In this document: positions 1-9,392 of the stretch, piece by piece | Numbering within the stretch: position 1 is the stretch's first letter | How the letters are laid out: each line of letters begins with the position of its first letter | Assembly (NCBI RefSeq): GCF_015291745.1 | Contig: NZ_CP030059.1 | Coordinates: 2,073,501-2,137,500, forward strand | From: Bradyrhizobium sp. CCBAU 53351 | GTDB lineage: Bacteria > Pseudomonadota > Alphaproteobacteria > Rhizobiales > Xanthobacteraceae | Direction of reading: 5' to 3' | Length of the DNA: 64,000 nucleotides | Made by a program: the position numbers and the translations under genes | The notes under the pieces: model-generated | What the model was told of the DNA's origin: nothing | The model's input: the letters and a program-made list of their open reading frames with translations, nothing else | Database searches by the model: none

Positions 1-2
1 AT

Positions 3-89
3 GCCGCTATCAATGTCGGCTTGATCATCTATGGTGGCGGCACTGCGCTGGCCTTCGGGCTCGGCTCTTGGCGCTGTCGAACGGCATGA
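3..89 (+). CDS. C-terminal fragment of an unidentified hydrophobic protein (partial)
   Basis: An open frame enters from the left edge and stops at TGA 87-89. Its 28 residues are mostly Gly, Ala, Leu and Ile and would fit the last membrane segment of an integral membrane protein. The fragment is too short to name a family, and another frame stays open to about 129, so the frame choice rests only on hydrophobic character. It lies just upstream of the DGPF gene on the same strand. Confidence 0.25.
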   Translation, partial: AAINVGLIIYGGGTALAFGLGSWRCRTA

Positions 90-187
90 CGAACGAGGAC
101 ATCGCGAAATATCCGACTCGGAGAGGTTGAATCGACTGTCGTGTGAAGGAGCACGCCGTCGCTTCGCTAAGGAAAGAGGAGAAAACC

Positions 188-535
188 ATGCAATACGCTT
201 TCTTGATCTATCGAGACGAAGCCGCTTTTGACGCCGAGCGCGGCAATGCCGCCGCGATGCAGCACCTCGGCGCCAGGCACATTGCATTCAGTCAGGAGGT
301 CGGTAACGCGAGGATCGCCGGCGCAGGCCTCAAGAGCGTCGCTCTTGCAACAACCGTTCGCACGGCCGCCGACGGCGTTCAGGTCGTTCACGATGGCCCG
401 TTTGCCGACGCCAAGGAACAGCTCGGCGGATTCTACGTCATCGATGCGCCCGACCTCGACGCCGCCATCATGATCGCCAAGAAGATTCCGTTTCTGAAAG
501 ACGGCGCCGTCGAGATCCGGCCCGTATTGGGCTAG
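188..535 (+). CDS. YCII-related DGPF-domain protein, partner of an ECF42 sigma factor
   Basis: A 115-residue single-domain protein of the YCII/DGPF family (PF03795 type). The name-giving DGPF motif is visible near residue 60, followed by the family pattern K-E-Q-L-G-G-F-Y and a region rich in D-L-D-A-A. The start at 188 has a purine-rich ribosome site (AGGAAAGAGGAG) upstream; an earlier in-frame start at 143 would add a non-conserved leader. The biochemical role of DGPF proteins is unknown. They are established genomic partners and targets of ECF42 sigma factors, and such a factor (661-1896) faces this gene from the other strand 125 nt away. Confidence 0.85.
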   Translation: MQYAFLIYRDEAAFDAERGNAAAMQHLGARHIAFSQEVGNARIAGAGLKSVALATTVRTAADGVQVVHDGPFADAKEQLGGFYVIDAPDLDAAIMIAKKIPFLKDGAVEIRPVLG

Positions 536-660
536 TGATGGTATGGCGGGGCGTGCCAACCGTCGCTTCCCGATGGTCGGCCCGCCGACGGGGCGTCCGT
601 GGCGTAAGCGGGTCTTGCGCCGGATCGATTGGTTGGAATTCCTCGCGGGGGCCAATCGCG

Positions 661-1896
661 CTATTTGCCGAGGCTTGCGAGGCGCTGCTCCATCCAGAGC
701 TGCTCCGCCGACGGCAAGCCCAGCGCGAGCGCCGCTGCGTAGGCCTCGCACGCCGCTTCCTTCTGCCCATTCCGTCCCAGCAGATCGGCGCGAACCGCGT
801 GATAGGGTGGGAATTTCGCGAAGGCCGCGCCGTCGAGCGTCTCCACCTCCGCCAGGGCTGTGGCGACGCCGGCAACTTCGGCAAGGACGACCGCCCGATT
901 CAATCGCACGATCGGATCGTCTCGAACGGAGAGCAGGGCGTCATAGAGCTGCAGCACCTCCGGCCATGGTGGAGGTTCGGCGAGGCTGCGGCGGGCACAC
1001 CAGGCCCCGTGAATGGCCGCCTGCAGCACGCGCGGGCGTTGCGACCCGAGGCTCGTGGCGCGGGCAAGATAGCGCTCGCCATCCTCGATCAGCAGCCGTT
1101 GCCATAACATGGGGTCCTGCTCGGACAGCGGCACCATGGCGCCATGCGCATCGAGGCGTGCGGGACGGCGCGCTTCGGCAAAGTTGACCAGAGCGGCCAA
1201 GGCGATCACGTCCGGCTCGTGCGGCAGAAGCTCCGCCAATATCCGCGTCAGGCCCAGCATCTCGGCCGCATAGCCGGCATGAGGTCCTGCGCCGGCCGCA
1301 TCCTCATGCGCCTTGGCATAGGCGACCTCGAGGGTCGACAACACCGAGTTCAGTCGCTCCGGCCACGCCTCGGGTCCCGGCACCTGGAACGGCACGCCGG
1401 CTTCGGCGATCTTGCGCTTGGCGCGCACCAGCCGCTGCGCCATCGTCGTCTCGGCGACCAGGAACGCACGCGCAATCTCGGGGACGGAAAGACCACAGAC
1501 AAGCCGCAAGGTCAGCGCCGCGCGGGCGTCGGGCGTCACCGCAGGGTGGCAGCAGATGAAAATGAGCCTCAGCCTTTCATCGGGAATGAGATTGGCGTCG
1601 TCCGCAAGCGCATCTTCGATCGTCGGCGTTGGCGGTGGCGGCTCGGGGGCCAGTTGCGCGCGGACACGCCGTTGGCGTAGCAGGTCGAGTGCGTGGCGAT
1701 CGGCCACGCGATAGAGCCAAGCCGCCGGATCGCTTGGTGCGCTGGGACTGGGCCACGCCTCGATCGCGCGCGTGCAGGCCTCCGAAAAGGCCTCCTCTGC
1801 AAGATCGAGATCGCGGTAGCGTGCGGTCAGAGCGGCGACAATCCGCGCACCCGATTCCCGGAAAACCTGATCGAAGGGCGATGCATTCACCGGCAT
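661..1896 (-). CDS. ECF42-type RNA polymerase sigma factor with C-terminal helical-repeat extension
   Basis: A 411-residue sigma-70-family protein. Sigma region 2 lies in the first ~90 residues (helical L-A-E-E-A-F-S-E-A pattern, then D-P-A-A-W-L-Y-R-V-A-D-R). Region 4 is near 130-170 (recognition helix S-V-P-E-I-A-R-A-F-L-V-A-E-T-T-M-A-Q-R-L). About 220 residues of alpha-helical TPR-like extension follow, which is the hallmark of the ECF42 group and replaces an anti-sigma factor. A TTG at 1944 is open upstream, but ATG 1896 matches the family N-terminus. Known ECF42 genes usually run co-directionally with DGPF genes; here the two converge. The inducing signal is not evident. Confidence 0.88.
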   Translation of the reverse strand: MPVNASPFDQVFRESGARIVAALTARYRDLDLAEEAFSEACTRAIEAWPSPSAPSDPAAWLYRVADRHALDLLRQRRVRAQLAPEPPPPTPTIEDALADDANLIPDERLRLIFICCHPAVTPDARAALTLRLVCGLSVPEIARAFLVAETTMAQRLVRAKRKIAEAGVPFQVPGPEAWPERLNSVLSTLEVAYAKAHEDAAGAGPHAGYAAEMLGLTRILAELLPHEPDVIALAALVNFAEARRPARLDAHGAMVPLSEQDPMLWQRLLIEDGERYLARATSLGSQRPRVLQAAIHGAWCARRSLAEPPPWPEVLQLYDALLSVRDDPIVRLNRAVVLAEVAGVATALAEVETLDGAAFAKFPPYHAVRADLLGRNGQKEAACEAYAAALALGLPSAEQLWMEQRLASLGK

Positions 1897-2100
1897 ACGA
1901 ATGGCGACCAACTCTCGGCTACGACCCTGGCGCTCGAATTCCAAGCTCGCATCGCATAGCGGCCCGATCAGGCGCGACTTTCTCGATCGAGACGGGCACC
2001 ATCTGCTGGAATTTTCCGGGCGAAATTCCCAGCGCTCTACCTTAGCATGTAGAGCGAGTTCTAGGCAAGGCAGCCCGCTGCTCCGGGCTCTTTATCGGGA

Positions 2101-2448
2101 ATGCTCCGGCATGGCGTGCTTATGGCGCTTTCAGTCGTGAGCCTGATGCTCGACTGGCTTCTCCATGGCGGACACGTCAAGCGGTGGGAGCCGAGACCGA
2201 TACGGCTCGTCAAGGCGGCGCTGTGGCCGATCCTCTGTCTGCCTGCCTTGGCACTGTCGTTGTCCTCCGTGCCGCCGCGGTGGAGCGGAGCGGGTCAACT
2301 GGCTTTCGCAATAATCGGCGCCGTCGCAGCGAGCCTGGTGGACCTGCGCTATTGCCCGTCGATCGCAGGCCCGCGCCTGCCGGGACGATCTCGCCGCCGC
2401 ACTGAACAGCGCTACGGCGATCAGGCTCGTCTCGTCAGAGGCACGTGA
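2101..2448 (+). CDS. Possible small membrane protein, unknown function
   Basis: A 115-codon open frame whose first ~80 residues contain two or three hydrophobic stretches (around 4-18, 40-58 and 66-80), so it could encode a small inner-membrane protein. The C-terminal 35 residues are rich in Arg and look non-coding. There is no clear ribosome-binding site and no family is recognised. The tail overlaps the end of the better supported minus-strand gene 2435-2776 by 14 nt. This may be spurious. Confidence 0.3.
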   Translation: MLRHGVLMALSVVSLMLDWLLHGGHVKRWEPRPIRLVKAALWPILCLPALALSLSSVPPRWSGAGQLAFAIIGAVAASLVDLRYCPSIAGPRLPGRSRRRTEQRYGDQARLVRGT

Positions 2449-2776
2449 CAGGAATGCGCCGCGCAGCCCTCGATTCGAGATCGAGCTCATAGGGGGTCCC
2501 GAACAGGTTGTTCATCAGCGCGCGCGCGATACGATCGCGCGCCTGCCCGATCGATTCACAGTCGACGTCGTTGAGCTCGATCAGGATGGAGGTAAAGAGT
2601 TCGTCGCTCACCGTCGCGCGCAGGTGATCCTGGAATTCGTTGAAGTCCTTGAACTCCATACTCGCGAGACGGGCGAGGTCGCCGTGATTGTAGTTTCGAG
2701 CGGCCGCCTGCTGGTAGGCATTGAGCCTGAAGGGCGCGTGCTCGTCGGACGGCTGTGGGTTCGCAGTGGCGATCAT
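2435..2776 (-). CDS. Hypothetical protein, 113 aa
   Basis: A soluble, acidic 113-residue protein with regular amphipathic helices (for example D-F-N-E-F-Q-D-H-L and S-I-L-I-E-L-N-D-V-D). No signal peptide or membrane segment is visible. ATG 2776 is preceded by a good Shine-Dalgarno sequence (GGGAGAA) at suitable spacing, which supports it as real. I do not recognise the family. It stands alone, transcribed away from the secreted-protein gene at 3111. Confidence 0.65.
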   Translation of the reverse strand: MIATANPQPSDEHAPFRLNAYQQAAARNYNHGDLARLASMEFKDFNEFQDHLRATVSDELFTSILIELNDVDCESIGQARDRIARALMNNLFGTPYELDLESRAARRIPVTCL

Positions 2777-3110
2777 CGCTATTCTCCCGGCGAAGTGTCG
2801 GTCCCGCGCCCCGAGGTTAAATCCGCCGGGCCGGGATGTCCTATGGCCATTGGCACAGCCGGCTGGCCAATCGAACAGGCGGCGGTCTTCGCGGCGCGAC
2901 AGGGCCGATTGGTCCGGTCACTGACGACGCGCGAGGGCGCCGGACGGCCGGCACGCCATTGCCCGCCGAAAAAATGTTGGCCTTCTGTCGATTCCGCGCC
3001 GGCTCGAACGTCTAGAGGGCACGACGTCGATCTCGCGCCCGAGCTGGCTCGGCCCGCCGGGCCCTCGGCGGTTCTCGTCCGGCATCAAGCCAAAACCAGG
3101 AGAACATCTC
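2777..3110. other. Intergenic region between divergent genes, no gene seen
   Basis: This 334-nt stretch separates the starts of divergent genes 2435-2776 (minus) and 3111-3785 (plus), so it must hold both promoters. The last bases contain the ribosome site CCAGGAGAA of the plus-strand gene. I see no convincing coding frame, RNA hairpin or repeat. Confidence 0.5.
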
Positions 3111-3785
3111 ATGACAAGCCGACATCACGGGATCATCCCGTCGTTGGACGCCATCTGCTTGTTGGGGCTGCTCGCGCCGATGGTGGCCAGTACGGCGATG
3201 GCTCAGCCAGCGTCTGCTCCGAGCGGGATGCCGCGGCTGATGGATCGGGAAACAGAGGTTGCCATGGCGCTCAGCGCTTGCCCGCCGGCGGTGGCGAGCA
3301 AGGCGGCAGTCTATGTTCTCGAGAAGTCTGGCTACGTCAAAATACGAGATAGCGAGAATGGTTTCACGGCCCTGGTCCAGCATTCGATGACCACCAGCCA
3401 GGAGCCCGAATGCCTGGATGCAGAAGGGGCGCGCTCGCATCTGCCGCGCATGCTGAAGGTCGCCGAACTGCGCGGCCAGGGAAAGAGCCCCGAAGAGATC
3501 AGGCGTTTCATGGCCGATGGGCTCATCAAGGGCTTGTTCCGGCCGCCGACCCGCCCGGGCATCATCTACATGCTGTCGAAGGAGAATATCGTGCCTGACT
3601 CAAAGGGAGGCACCGAAAGCTTCCCGCCTCATGTGATGTTCTACGCCCCCTACCTGACCAACGCCGATCTCGGCTCGGGCGGCGAAGCGGAGGGCGGAGC
3701 GGCCTTCGTTGCCGGCGAAGGTTCGCCCTTTGCTCTCATCATCGTGCCCGTCCCGGCGCAGACGGGTTCAGGTCACCCGCATTGA
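3111..3785 (+). CDS. Putative secreted protein of unknown function, 224 aa
   Basis: The N-terminus carries a plausible Sec signal peptide: basic start, a hydrophobic run about residues 12-30, then an A-M-A cleavage motif near residue 32. The mature part is polar, with a conserved-looking stretch C-P-P-A-V-A-S-K-A-A-V-Y-V-L near residue 58 and a low-complexity glycine-rich C-terminus. ATG 3111 follows a strong ribosome site (AGGAGAA). No catalytic motif or family is recognised. Its location is probably periplasmic. Confidence 0.7.
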   Translation: MTSRHHGIIPSLDAICLLGLLAPMVASTAMAQPASAPSGMPRLMDRETEVAMALSACPPAVASKAAVYVLEKSGYVKIRDSENGFTALVQHSMTTSQEPECLDAEGARSHLPRMLKVAELRGQGKSPEEIRRFMADGLIKGLFRPPTRPGIIYMLSKENIVPDSKGGTESFPPHVMFYAPYLTNADLGSGGEAEGGAAFVAGEGSPFALIIVPVPAQTGSGHPH

Positions 3786-4163
3786 ACGGCGGACCAACCC
3801 CTTACGGCTTGTGGGAGGAGGTCGTTCGCGGCCCGCCCAGGCAGATCGGCGTTTGAGGGGGAGTTCGAGAAACTCCCCGCTTCTATCAAACTGTTCTTAT
3901 GCCGGCATTCGGAGGTTCGCTGCTCCGGCCCAGCCGGCAAGCTGCTGACCCCCGAATTGCCGACGGCGCTGGCCTGGATCTGAGGCGGCTGCGCCAGGAC
4001 CGCGCCTGCAAGTGCGTCGACGTCCGTCGCTTCGCTCGATGCAAGCGCAACATTCCCTCCATCCGGAATTGATCCGATTGGGATTTCCCGACGACATCGG
4101 GAAGATCCGGGCGTTCGGTCGTGGAACCTCTCGAGCCAGGTTCGCGCTCGGGGCGCGAAAGCG
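3786..4163. other. Intergenic region upstream of hpaE, no gene seen
   Basis: Open frames exist on both strands here, including one on the minus strand over 3773-4171. They lack ribosome sites, recognisable domains or convincing composition. I see no RNA gene or repeat. The promoter and operator of the hpa genes begin just downstream at 4165. Confidence 0.45.
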
Positions 4164-4164
4164 C

Positions 4165-4198
4165 TTGACACGGGTCGTAATACTTAACATGTTAAATA
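4165..4198 (+). promoter_or_regulatory. Candidate hpaE promoter with overlapping palindromic operator
   Basis: A consensus -35 hexamer TTGACA lies at 4165-4170. About 17 nt downstream, over the expected -10 region, is the perfect 12-nt palindrome TTAACATGTTAA (4184-4195). The local AT-richness contrasts with the surrounding GC-rich DNA. A repressor dimer bound here would block RNA polymerase, as MarR/HpaR-type regulators do in other hpa clusters. Which regulator binds is inference; the MarR gene at 9929 is a candidate. Confidence 0.55.
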
Positions 4199-4318
4199 TA
4201 TTGAATGACGCCCCGGCTTGATGCGTCGACAGGGGCGATGCCGTTCGTCACTGGCTTTGCGAAAACAAACAGCGGGTCGCTGCCCACATGCGGTCCGGCA
4301 CAAGGGGAGTGAACCGTC

Positions 4319-5836
<1,518 letters not shown>

Positions 5837-5865
5837 GCGGTCCGCAGCAGATCAAGGAGGACATC

Positions 5866-6846
5866 ATGGCATTGCCGACGCCTAACCTTTATCCGCCGTT
5901 CAATATCGTACGTCTCAGTCATGTCGAATTTGGCGTGAGCGATCTCGCCAAGTCCCGCGCGTTCTATGTCGACACGCTCGGTCTGCAGGTGACCGACGAG
6001 AGCTCCGATGCGATCTACCTTCGCGCGATGGAAGAGCGCGGGCACCATTGCATCGTGCTGAGGAAGTCCGACAAGATCGAGGCCCGCGATCTCGGCTTCA
6101 AATTGTTCGGCGAGGAAGACCTCGACAAGGCCGTCCACTTCTTCAAGAGCAAGGATTTGCCGGTCGAATGGGTGGAGCGTCCCTATCAATCGCGCACGTT
6201 CCGCACCCGCGATCCCCACGGCATTCCGCTCGAGTTCTATTCCAAGATGGACAGGCTGCCGCCCATCCACCAGAAATACGCTCTCTACAAGGGCGTGAAG
6301 CCGCTCCGCATCGACCACTTCAATTGCTTCTCGCCGAACGTCGATGAATCCGTCGCCTTCTACAACGAGATCGGCTTCCGCGTGACGGAGTACACGGCGG
6401 ATGAGGAGACCGGACGCTTATGGGCCGCCTGGACCCACCGCAAAGGCGGCGTTCACGATCTCGCCTTCACCAATGGCCGCGGCCCGCGCCTGCACCACAC
6501 GGCATTCTGGGTGCCGACCCCGCTCAACATCATCGATCTGCTCGACCTCATGGCAACGACGGGGTGGGTCTCCAACATCGAACGTGGTCCAGGTCGCCAC
6601 GGCATCTCGAATGCCTTCTTCCTCTACATCCTCGATCCCGATGGCCACCGCATCGAAATCTACTGCTCGGACTACCAGACGGTCGATCCCGATCTCGAGC
6701 CGATCAAATGGGACCTGAAGGATCCGCAGCGTCAGACGCTGTGGGGAGCGCCCGCGCCGAAATCCTGGTTCGAGCACGGCAGCCTCTTCGCCGGAGTTGC
6801 GCCGCGCGACGCCGAGCTGGCGGCCCAGCCGATCATCGCTCCCTGA
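5866..6846 (+). CDS. hpaD: 3,4-dihydroxyphenylacetate 2,3-dioxygenase (homoprotocatechuate extradiol dioxygenase)
   Basis: A 326-residue type I (VOC-fold) extradiol dioxygenase with two domains. It closely follows the homoprotocatechuate dioxygenase pattern. The metal ligands are His in R-I-D-H-F-N (~150), His in R-L-H-H-T-A-F (~210) and Glu in H-R-I-E-I-Y (~263). The second-shell A-A-W-T-H-R-K and E-R-G-P-G-R-H-G motifs are present. The reaction is meta ring cleavage of 3,4-dihydroxyphenylacetate using Fe(II) or Mn(II) and O2. It starts 29 nt after hpaE with AAGGAGG upstream. The Q-R-Q near 293 differs from the Q-R-R I recall in characterised enzymes. Confidence 0.9.
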   Translation: MALPTPNLYPPFNIVRLSHVEFGVSDLAKSRAFYVDTLGLQVTDESSDAIYLRAMEERGHHCIVLRKSDKIEARDLGFKLFGEEDLDKAVHFFKSKDLPVEWVERPYQSRTFRTRDPHGIPLEFYSKMDRLPPIHQKYALYKGVKPLRIDHFNCFSPNVDESVAFYNEIGFRVTEYTADEETGRLWAAWTHRKGGVHDLAFTNGRGPRLHHTAFWVPTPLNIIDLLDLMATTGWVSNIERGPGRHGISNAFFLYILDPDGHRIEIYCSDYQTVDPDLEPIKWDLKDPQRQTLWGAPAPKSWFEHGSLFAGVAPRDAELAAQPIIAP

Positions 6847-6880
6847 TCGGGCCGAGAACACAGTAGAAGAAAGGCCACGC

Positions 6881-7750
6881 ATGTCTCGTCCGAGGTTCAT
6901 CAGCTTCACCCGCAACGGCTCGCTCGGCTATGGCTTGCTGGTGGATCGCGGTGTCATCGATCTGTCCCGGCGTCACGGCAAGCGCTGGTCCTCTTTGCGT
7001 GAAGTGATCGAAGACGGCGCGTTGCAGTCCCTGGCCGAAGAGAGCGCCGCGCTGTCGGCGGATTTTCCGGTCGAGGACATCCGCTATGAAATTCCGGTGC
7101 CGGCACCGGAAAAGATCATCTGCGTCGGCGTCAACTTTCCCGACCGCAACGAGGAATACAAAGACGGGCAGGCGGCCCCCTCCAATCCCTCGCTCTTCAT
7201 CCGCTTTCCGCGCTCGTTCACGGGCCATGAACAAGCCCTGCTGCGTCCCCCCGAGAGCCCGCAGCTCGATTACGAAGGCGAGATCGTCATCGTGATCGGC
7301 AAGGGCGGTCGCCGCATTGCGCAAGCCGCGGCGCTCGACCATATCGCCGCGCTGTCGCTATGCAACGAAGGCACGATCCGCGATTGGGTCCGGCACGCCA
7401 AGTTCAACGTGACGCAGGGCAAGAATTTTGACGGTACCGGTTCGATCGGACCCTGGCTTGTCCCCTATACCGATGAGAGCCAGCTTGCCGACATCAGGCT
7501 GGAAACCCGGGTCAACGGTGAAGTCCGCCAGCAGGACCGCACCAGCCGGATGATCTTCTCCTTCCGCAAGATCATCAACTACATCTCCACGTTCACGACC
7601 CTGGTTCCCGGCGATGTCATCGTGACGGGTACGCCGACGGGTGCGGGCGCGCGTTTCGATCCGCCGATCTGGCTCAAGCCCGGCGACGTCGTCGAGGTGG
7701 AGGCGGAGGGCATCGGCGTGCTCCGCAACACGGTCGCGGATGAGGCGTGA
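6881..7750 (+). CDS. Fumarylacetoacetate-hydrolase-family protein (HpaG-like isomerase/decarboxylase)
   Basis: A 289-residue FAH-superfamily protein: short N-terminal region, then the metal-binding core with Y-E-G-E-I-V-I-V-I-G, a D-W-V-R segment, Q-G-K-N-F-D, and the late V-T-G-T-P-T-G-A-G motif. In hpa pathways this fold supplies 5-oxopent-3-ene-1,2,5-tricarboxylate decarboxylase and 2-hydroxyhepta-2,4-diene-1,7-dioate isomerase. Enteric HpaG has two such domains, while this gene has one, so it may do only one step. ATG 6881 has AGAAGAAAGG upstream; the longer frame from 6797 overlaps hpaD. It is the last gene of the operon and converges on the Rieske gene with 7 nt between stops. Confidence 0.82.
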   Translation: MSRPRFISFTRNGSLGYGLLVDRGVIDLSRRHGKRWSSLREVIEDGALQSLAEESAALSADFPVEDIRYEIPVPAPEKIICVGVNFPDRNEEYKDGQAAPSNPSLFIRFPRSFTGHEQALLRPPESPQLDYEGEIVIVIGKGGRRIAQAAALDHIAALSLCNEGTIRDWVRHAKFNVTQGKNFDGTGSIGPWLVPYTDESQLADIRLETRVNGEVRQQDRTSRMIFSFRKIINYISTFTTLVPGDVIVTGTPTGAGARFDPPIWLKPGDVVEVEAEGIGVLRNTVADEA

Positions 7751-7757
7751 TCTCCGA

Positions 7758-8138
7758 TCACGTCGGCAAGGCGGCACGCACGCGAATGCGGCCCTCGTCG
7801 TCCACGACGATCGGAATGGCATCGAGCACGCAGTCCTGGCCGAGTCCTTCGACGCCAACGCCGTCCCGAACGCGGAATCCGGCGCTGTGATTGGTGCACC
7901 GAAGCACCGCACCGTCCGCGCTCAGCACGTTGGAGCCGCGATGATCGAGCGGCAGGTACTGGTGGGGACATGCGTTGACATAGGCCACCAAAGTGCCCGC
8001 CGACCTCACGATCAGGACCGGAAAATCAGCCGGGCCGAACTTGATGGATTTGAGGCTTCCTTCGCCGATGTCAACGGCCTCGCACAGGATTGCGCCTTCG
8101 GCTGGAGCGCCGCGATAGCTCTTCCATGCGTCAGATAT
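7758..8138 (-). CDS. Rieske [2Fe-2S] protein, apparent ATA start codon
   Basis: A compact Rieske ferredoxin-like domain, 126 codons if read from 8138. Cluster ligands are visible as C-P-H and, about 20 residues later, C-T-N-H. The conserved N-terminal strand (S-D-A-W-K-S-Y-R-G-A) is in frame only upstream of the first canonical start, GTG 8009. Reading from GTG would delete about 43 residues. A strong ribosome site (AGGGAGGC, 8143-8150) sits just before an ATA codon at 8136-8138, exactly where an ATG is expected. The gene lies 11 nt after hppD and is presumably co-transcribed, perhaps supplying electrons to a cluster oxygenase. It may be poorly translated. Confidence 0.75.
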   Translation of the reverse strand: MSDAWKSYRGAPAEGAILCEAVDIGEGSLKSIKFGPADFPVLIVRSAGTLVAYVNACPHQYLPLDHRGSNVLSADGAVLRCTNHSAGFRVRDGVGVEGLGQDCVLDAIPIVVDDEGRIRVRAALPT

Positions 8139-8142
8139 GGCT

Positions 8143-8150
8143 GCCTCCCT
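8143..8150 (-). promoter_or_regulatory. Ribosome-binding site that fixes the Rieske start at an ATA codon
   Basis: On the minus strand AGGGAGGC lies 4-5 nt before ATA 8138-8136. No ATG, GTG or TTG occurs in frame between the upstream TAA and this ATA. The site therefore argues that translation was designed to start here and that the third base of the start codon has changed. Confidence 0.6.
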
Positions 8151-9253
8151 CAGGACGCCTTAAGCACGCCGCGCTGAATCTGGTCGGCCTCGATGCTCTC
8201 GAACAGGGCCTTGAAATTGCCCTCGCCAAAACCGTCGTCGCCCTTCCTCTGGATGAACTCGAAGAAGATCGGGCCGATCACGGTCTTGGAGAAGATCTGG
8301 AGCAGGATGCGGGTCGCCCCGCCATTGACGACACCTTCACCGTCGATCAGGATTCCGTGCTTGCGCATGCGATCGAGCGGCTCGGTGTGGCCCTTCACGC
8401 GGTCGAACGATTTGTCGTAATAGATCGAGGGCGGGCCCGGCATGAATTCGAGCCCGCGGCCGGCGATGGCGTCGGTCGCCGCATAGATGTCGTCGGTGCC
8501 GACGGCGATGTGCTGGATGCCTTCGCCCTTGTACTGGCGCAGATATTCTTCGATCTGGCTCTTGTCGTCGGCGCTTTCGTTGATCGGGATTCGGATCTTG
8601 CCGCAGGGTGACGTCAGGGCGCGCGAGGTCAGGCCGGTCAGCTTGCCCGAAATGTCGAAGTAGCGGATCTCGCGGAAATTGAACGTCTGGCTGTAGAACT
8701 TGTACCAGGTGTCCATGTTTCCGCGCATGACGTTGTGCGTGAGGTGATCGAGATAGTAGAACCCCACGCCCTTCGGAGCCGGATCGACCTCACCGATCCA
8801 GTCATACTCGGCGGAATAGGGCGAGCCTTTCGCGCCGTAGGTCTCGACCAGGTACAGCAGGGATCCGCCGATGCCGACGACGGCCGGCACGTCGAGCGAC
8901 TTGTCGTTGCCGGTATATTCGGTGCCGCCGAGCTCGAGGACGCGCTTCAGCGCGTGTTTGGCGTCGACGACGCGCCAGGCCATCGCCGGCGCGCAAGGCC
9001 CGTGCTCGGCGACGAAGCGCGCGGCATGGGAGTTCGGCTCCCGGTTCAGGACGTAATTGATCTTTCCCTGGCGCCAAAGGGAGATGTCCTTGGTCTTGTG
9101 CCGGGCGACCTCCGTGTAGCCCATCTGCTCGAAGAGCTTGGCGAGCTTCTGCGGCTCCGGATGGGCGAACTCGACGAACTCGAAGCCATCGGTGCCGGCC
9201 GGGTTGATTGCCGAAATGGTGGCGGGTGGGGCATCGTGAGGGAAGGGGCCCAA
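8150..9253 (-). CDS. hppD: 4-hydroxyphenylpyruvate dioxygenase
   Basis: A 367-residue two-domain VOC-fold oxygenase converting 4-hydroxyphenylpyruvate to homogentisate with Fe(II) and O2 in tyrosine catabolism. Iron ligands are recognisable: His in L-D-H-L-T-H-N-V, His in G-I-Q-H-I-A-V, and Glu in F-F-E-F-I-Q-R-K-G. The C-terminal lid G-F-G-E-G-N-F-K-A-L is typical of HPPD rather than hydroxymandelate synthase. A longer frame to 9412 has an unlike N-terminus; TTG 9253 matches the family start (G-P-F-P-H-D-A-P) and follows AGGAGCG. It is divergent from an Lrp-type regulator, which probably controls it. No homogentisate dioxygenase gene lies in the window. Confidence 0.92.
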   Translation of the reverse strand: MGPFPHDAPPATISAINPAGTDGFEFVEFAHPEPQKLAKLFEQMGYTEVARHKTKDISLWRQGKINYVLNREPNSHAARFVAEHGPCAPAMAWRVVDAKHALKRVLELGGTEYTGNDKSLDVPAVVGIGGSLLYLVETYGAKGSPYSAEYDWIGEVDPAPKGVGFYYLDHLTHNVMRGNMDTWYKFYSQTFNFREIRYFDISGKLTGLTSRALTSPCGKIRIPINESADDKSQIEEYLRQYKGEGIQHIAVGTDDIYAATDAIAGRGLEFMPGPPSIYYDKSFDRVKGHTEPLDRMRKHGILIDGEGVVNGGATRILLQIFSKTVIGPIFFEFIQRKGDDGFGEGNFKALFESIEADQIQRGVLKAS

Positions 9254-9347
9254 TGTCGCGCTCCTGGAATGGGATCTGCTCCGACACGAAATATACTGCC
9301 GCCCGGCTGCACGATCTCCGCAAAATCCGCTCGACAAAGCCCAGCTA

Positions 9348-9382
9348 TGCGTGAAACATGCGAATATCTGCAGTTTCGCGCA
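9348..9382. promoter_or_regulatory. Inverted repeat between hppD and lrp, candidate operator
   Basis: TGCGTGAAAC (9348-9357) and GTTTCGCGCA (9373-9382) form an inverted repeat matching at 9 of 10 positions around a 15-nt AT-richer centre. It lies in the 139-nt gap between the divergent hppD and lrp starts, ending 10 nt before the regulator's ATG. Lrp/AsnC-type proteins often bind such dyads in the shared promoter of their target and own gene. Binding by this regulator is inference. Confidence 0.45.
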
Positions 9383-9392
9383 AGGATCACGC

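Noticed and set aside
75..80. TGTCGA as an ECF42 -35 element upstream of the DGPF gene
   Set aside because: The hexamer is present, but no -10 element at a plausible spacing could be identified, so it may be chance.
3773..4171. Minus-strand ORF upstream of hpaE
   Set aside because: No ribosome site, no family features, and it overlaps the hpaE promoter and the end of the secreted-protein gene.
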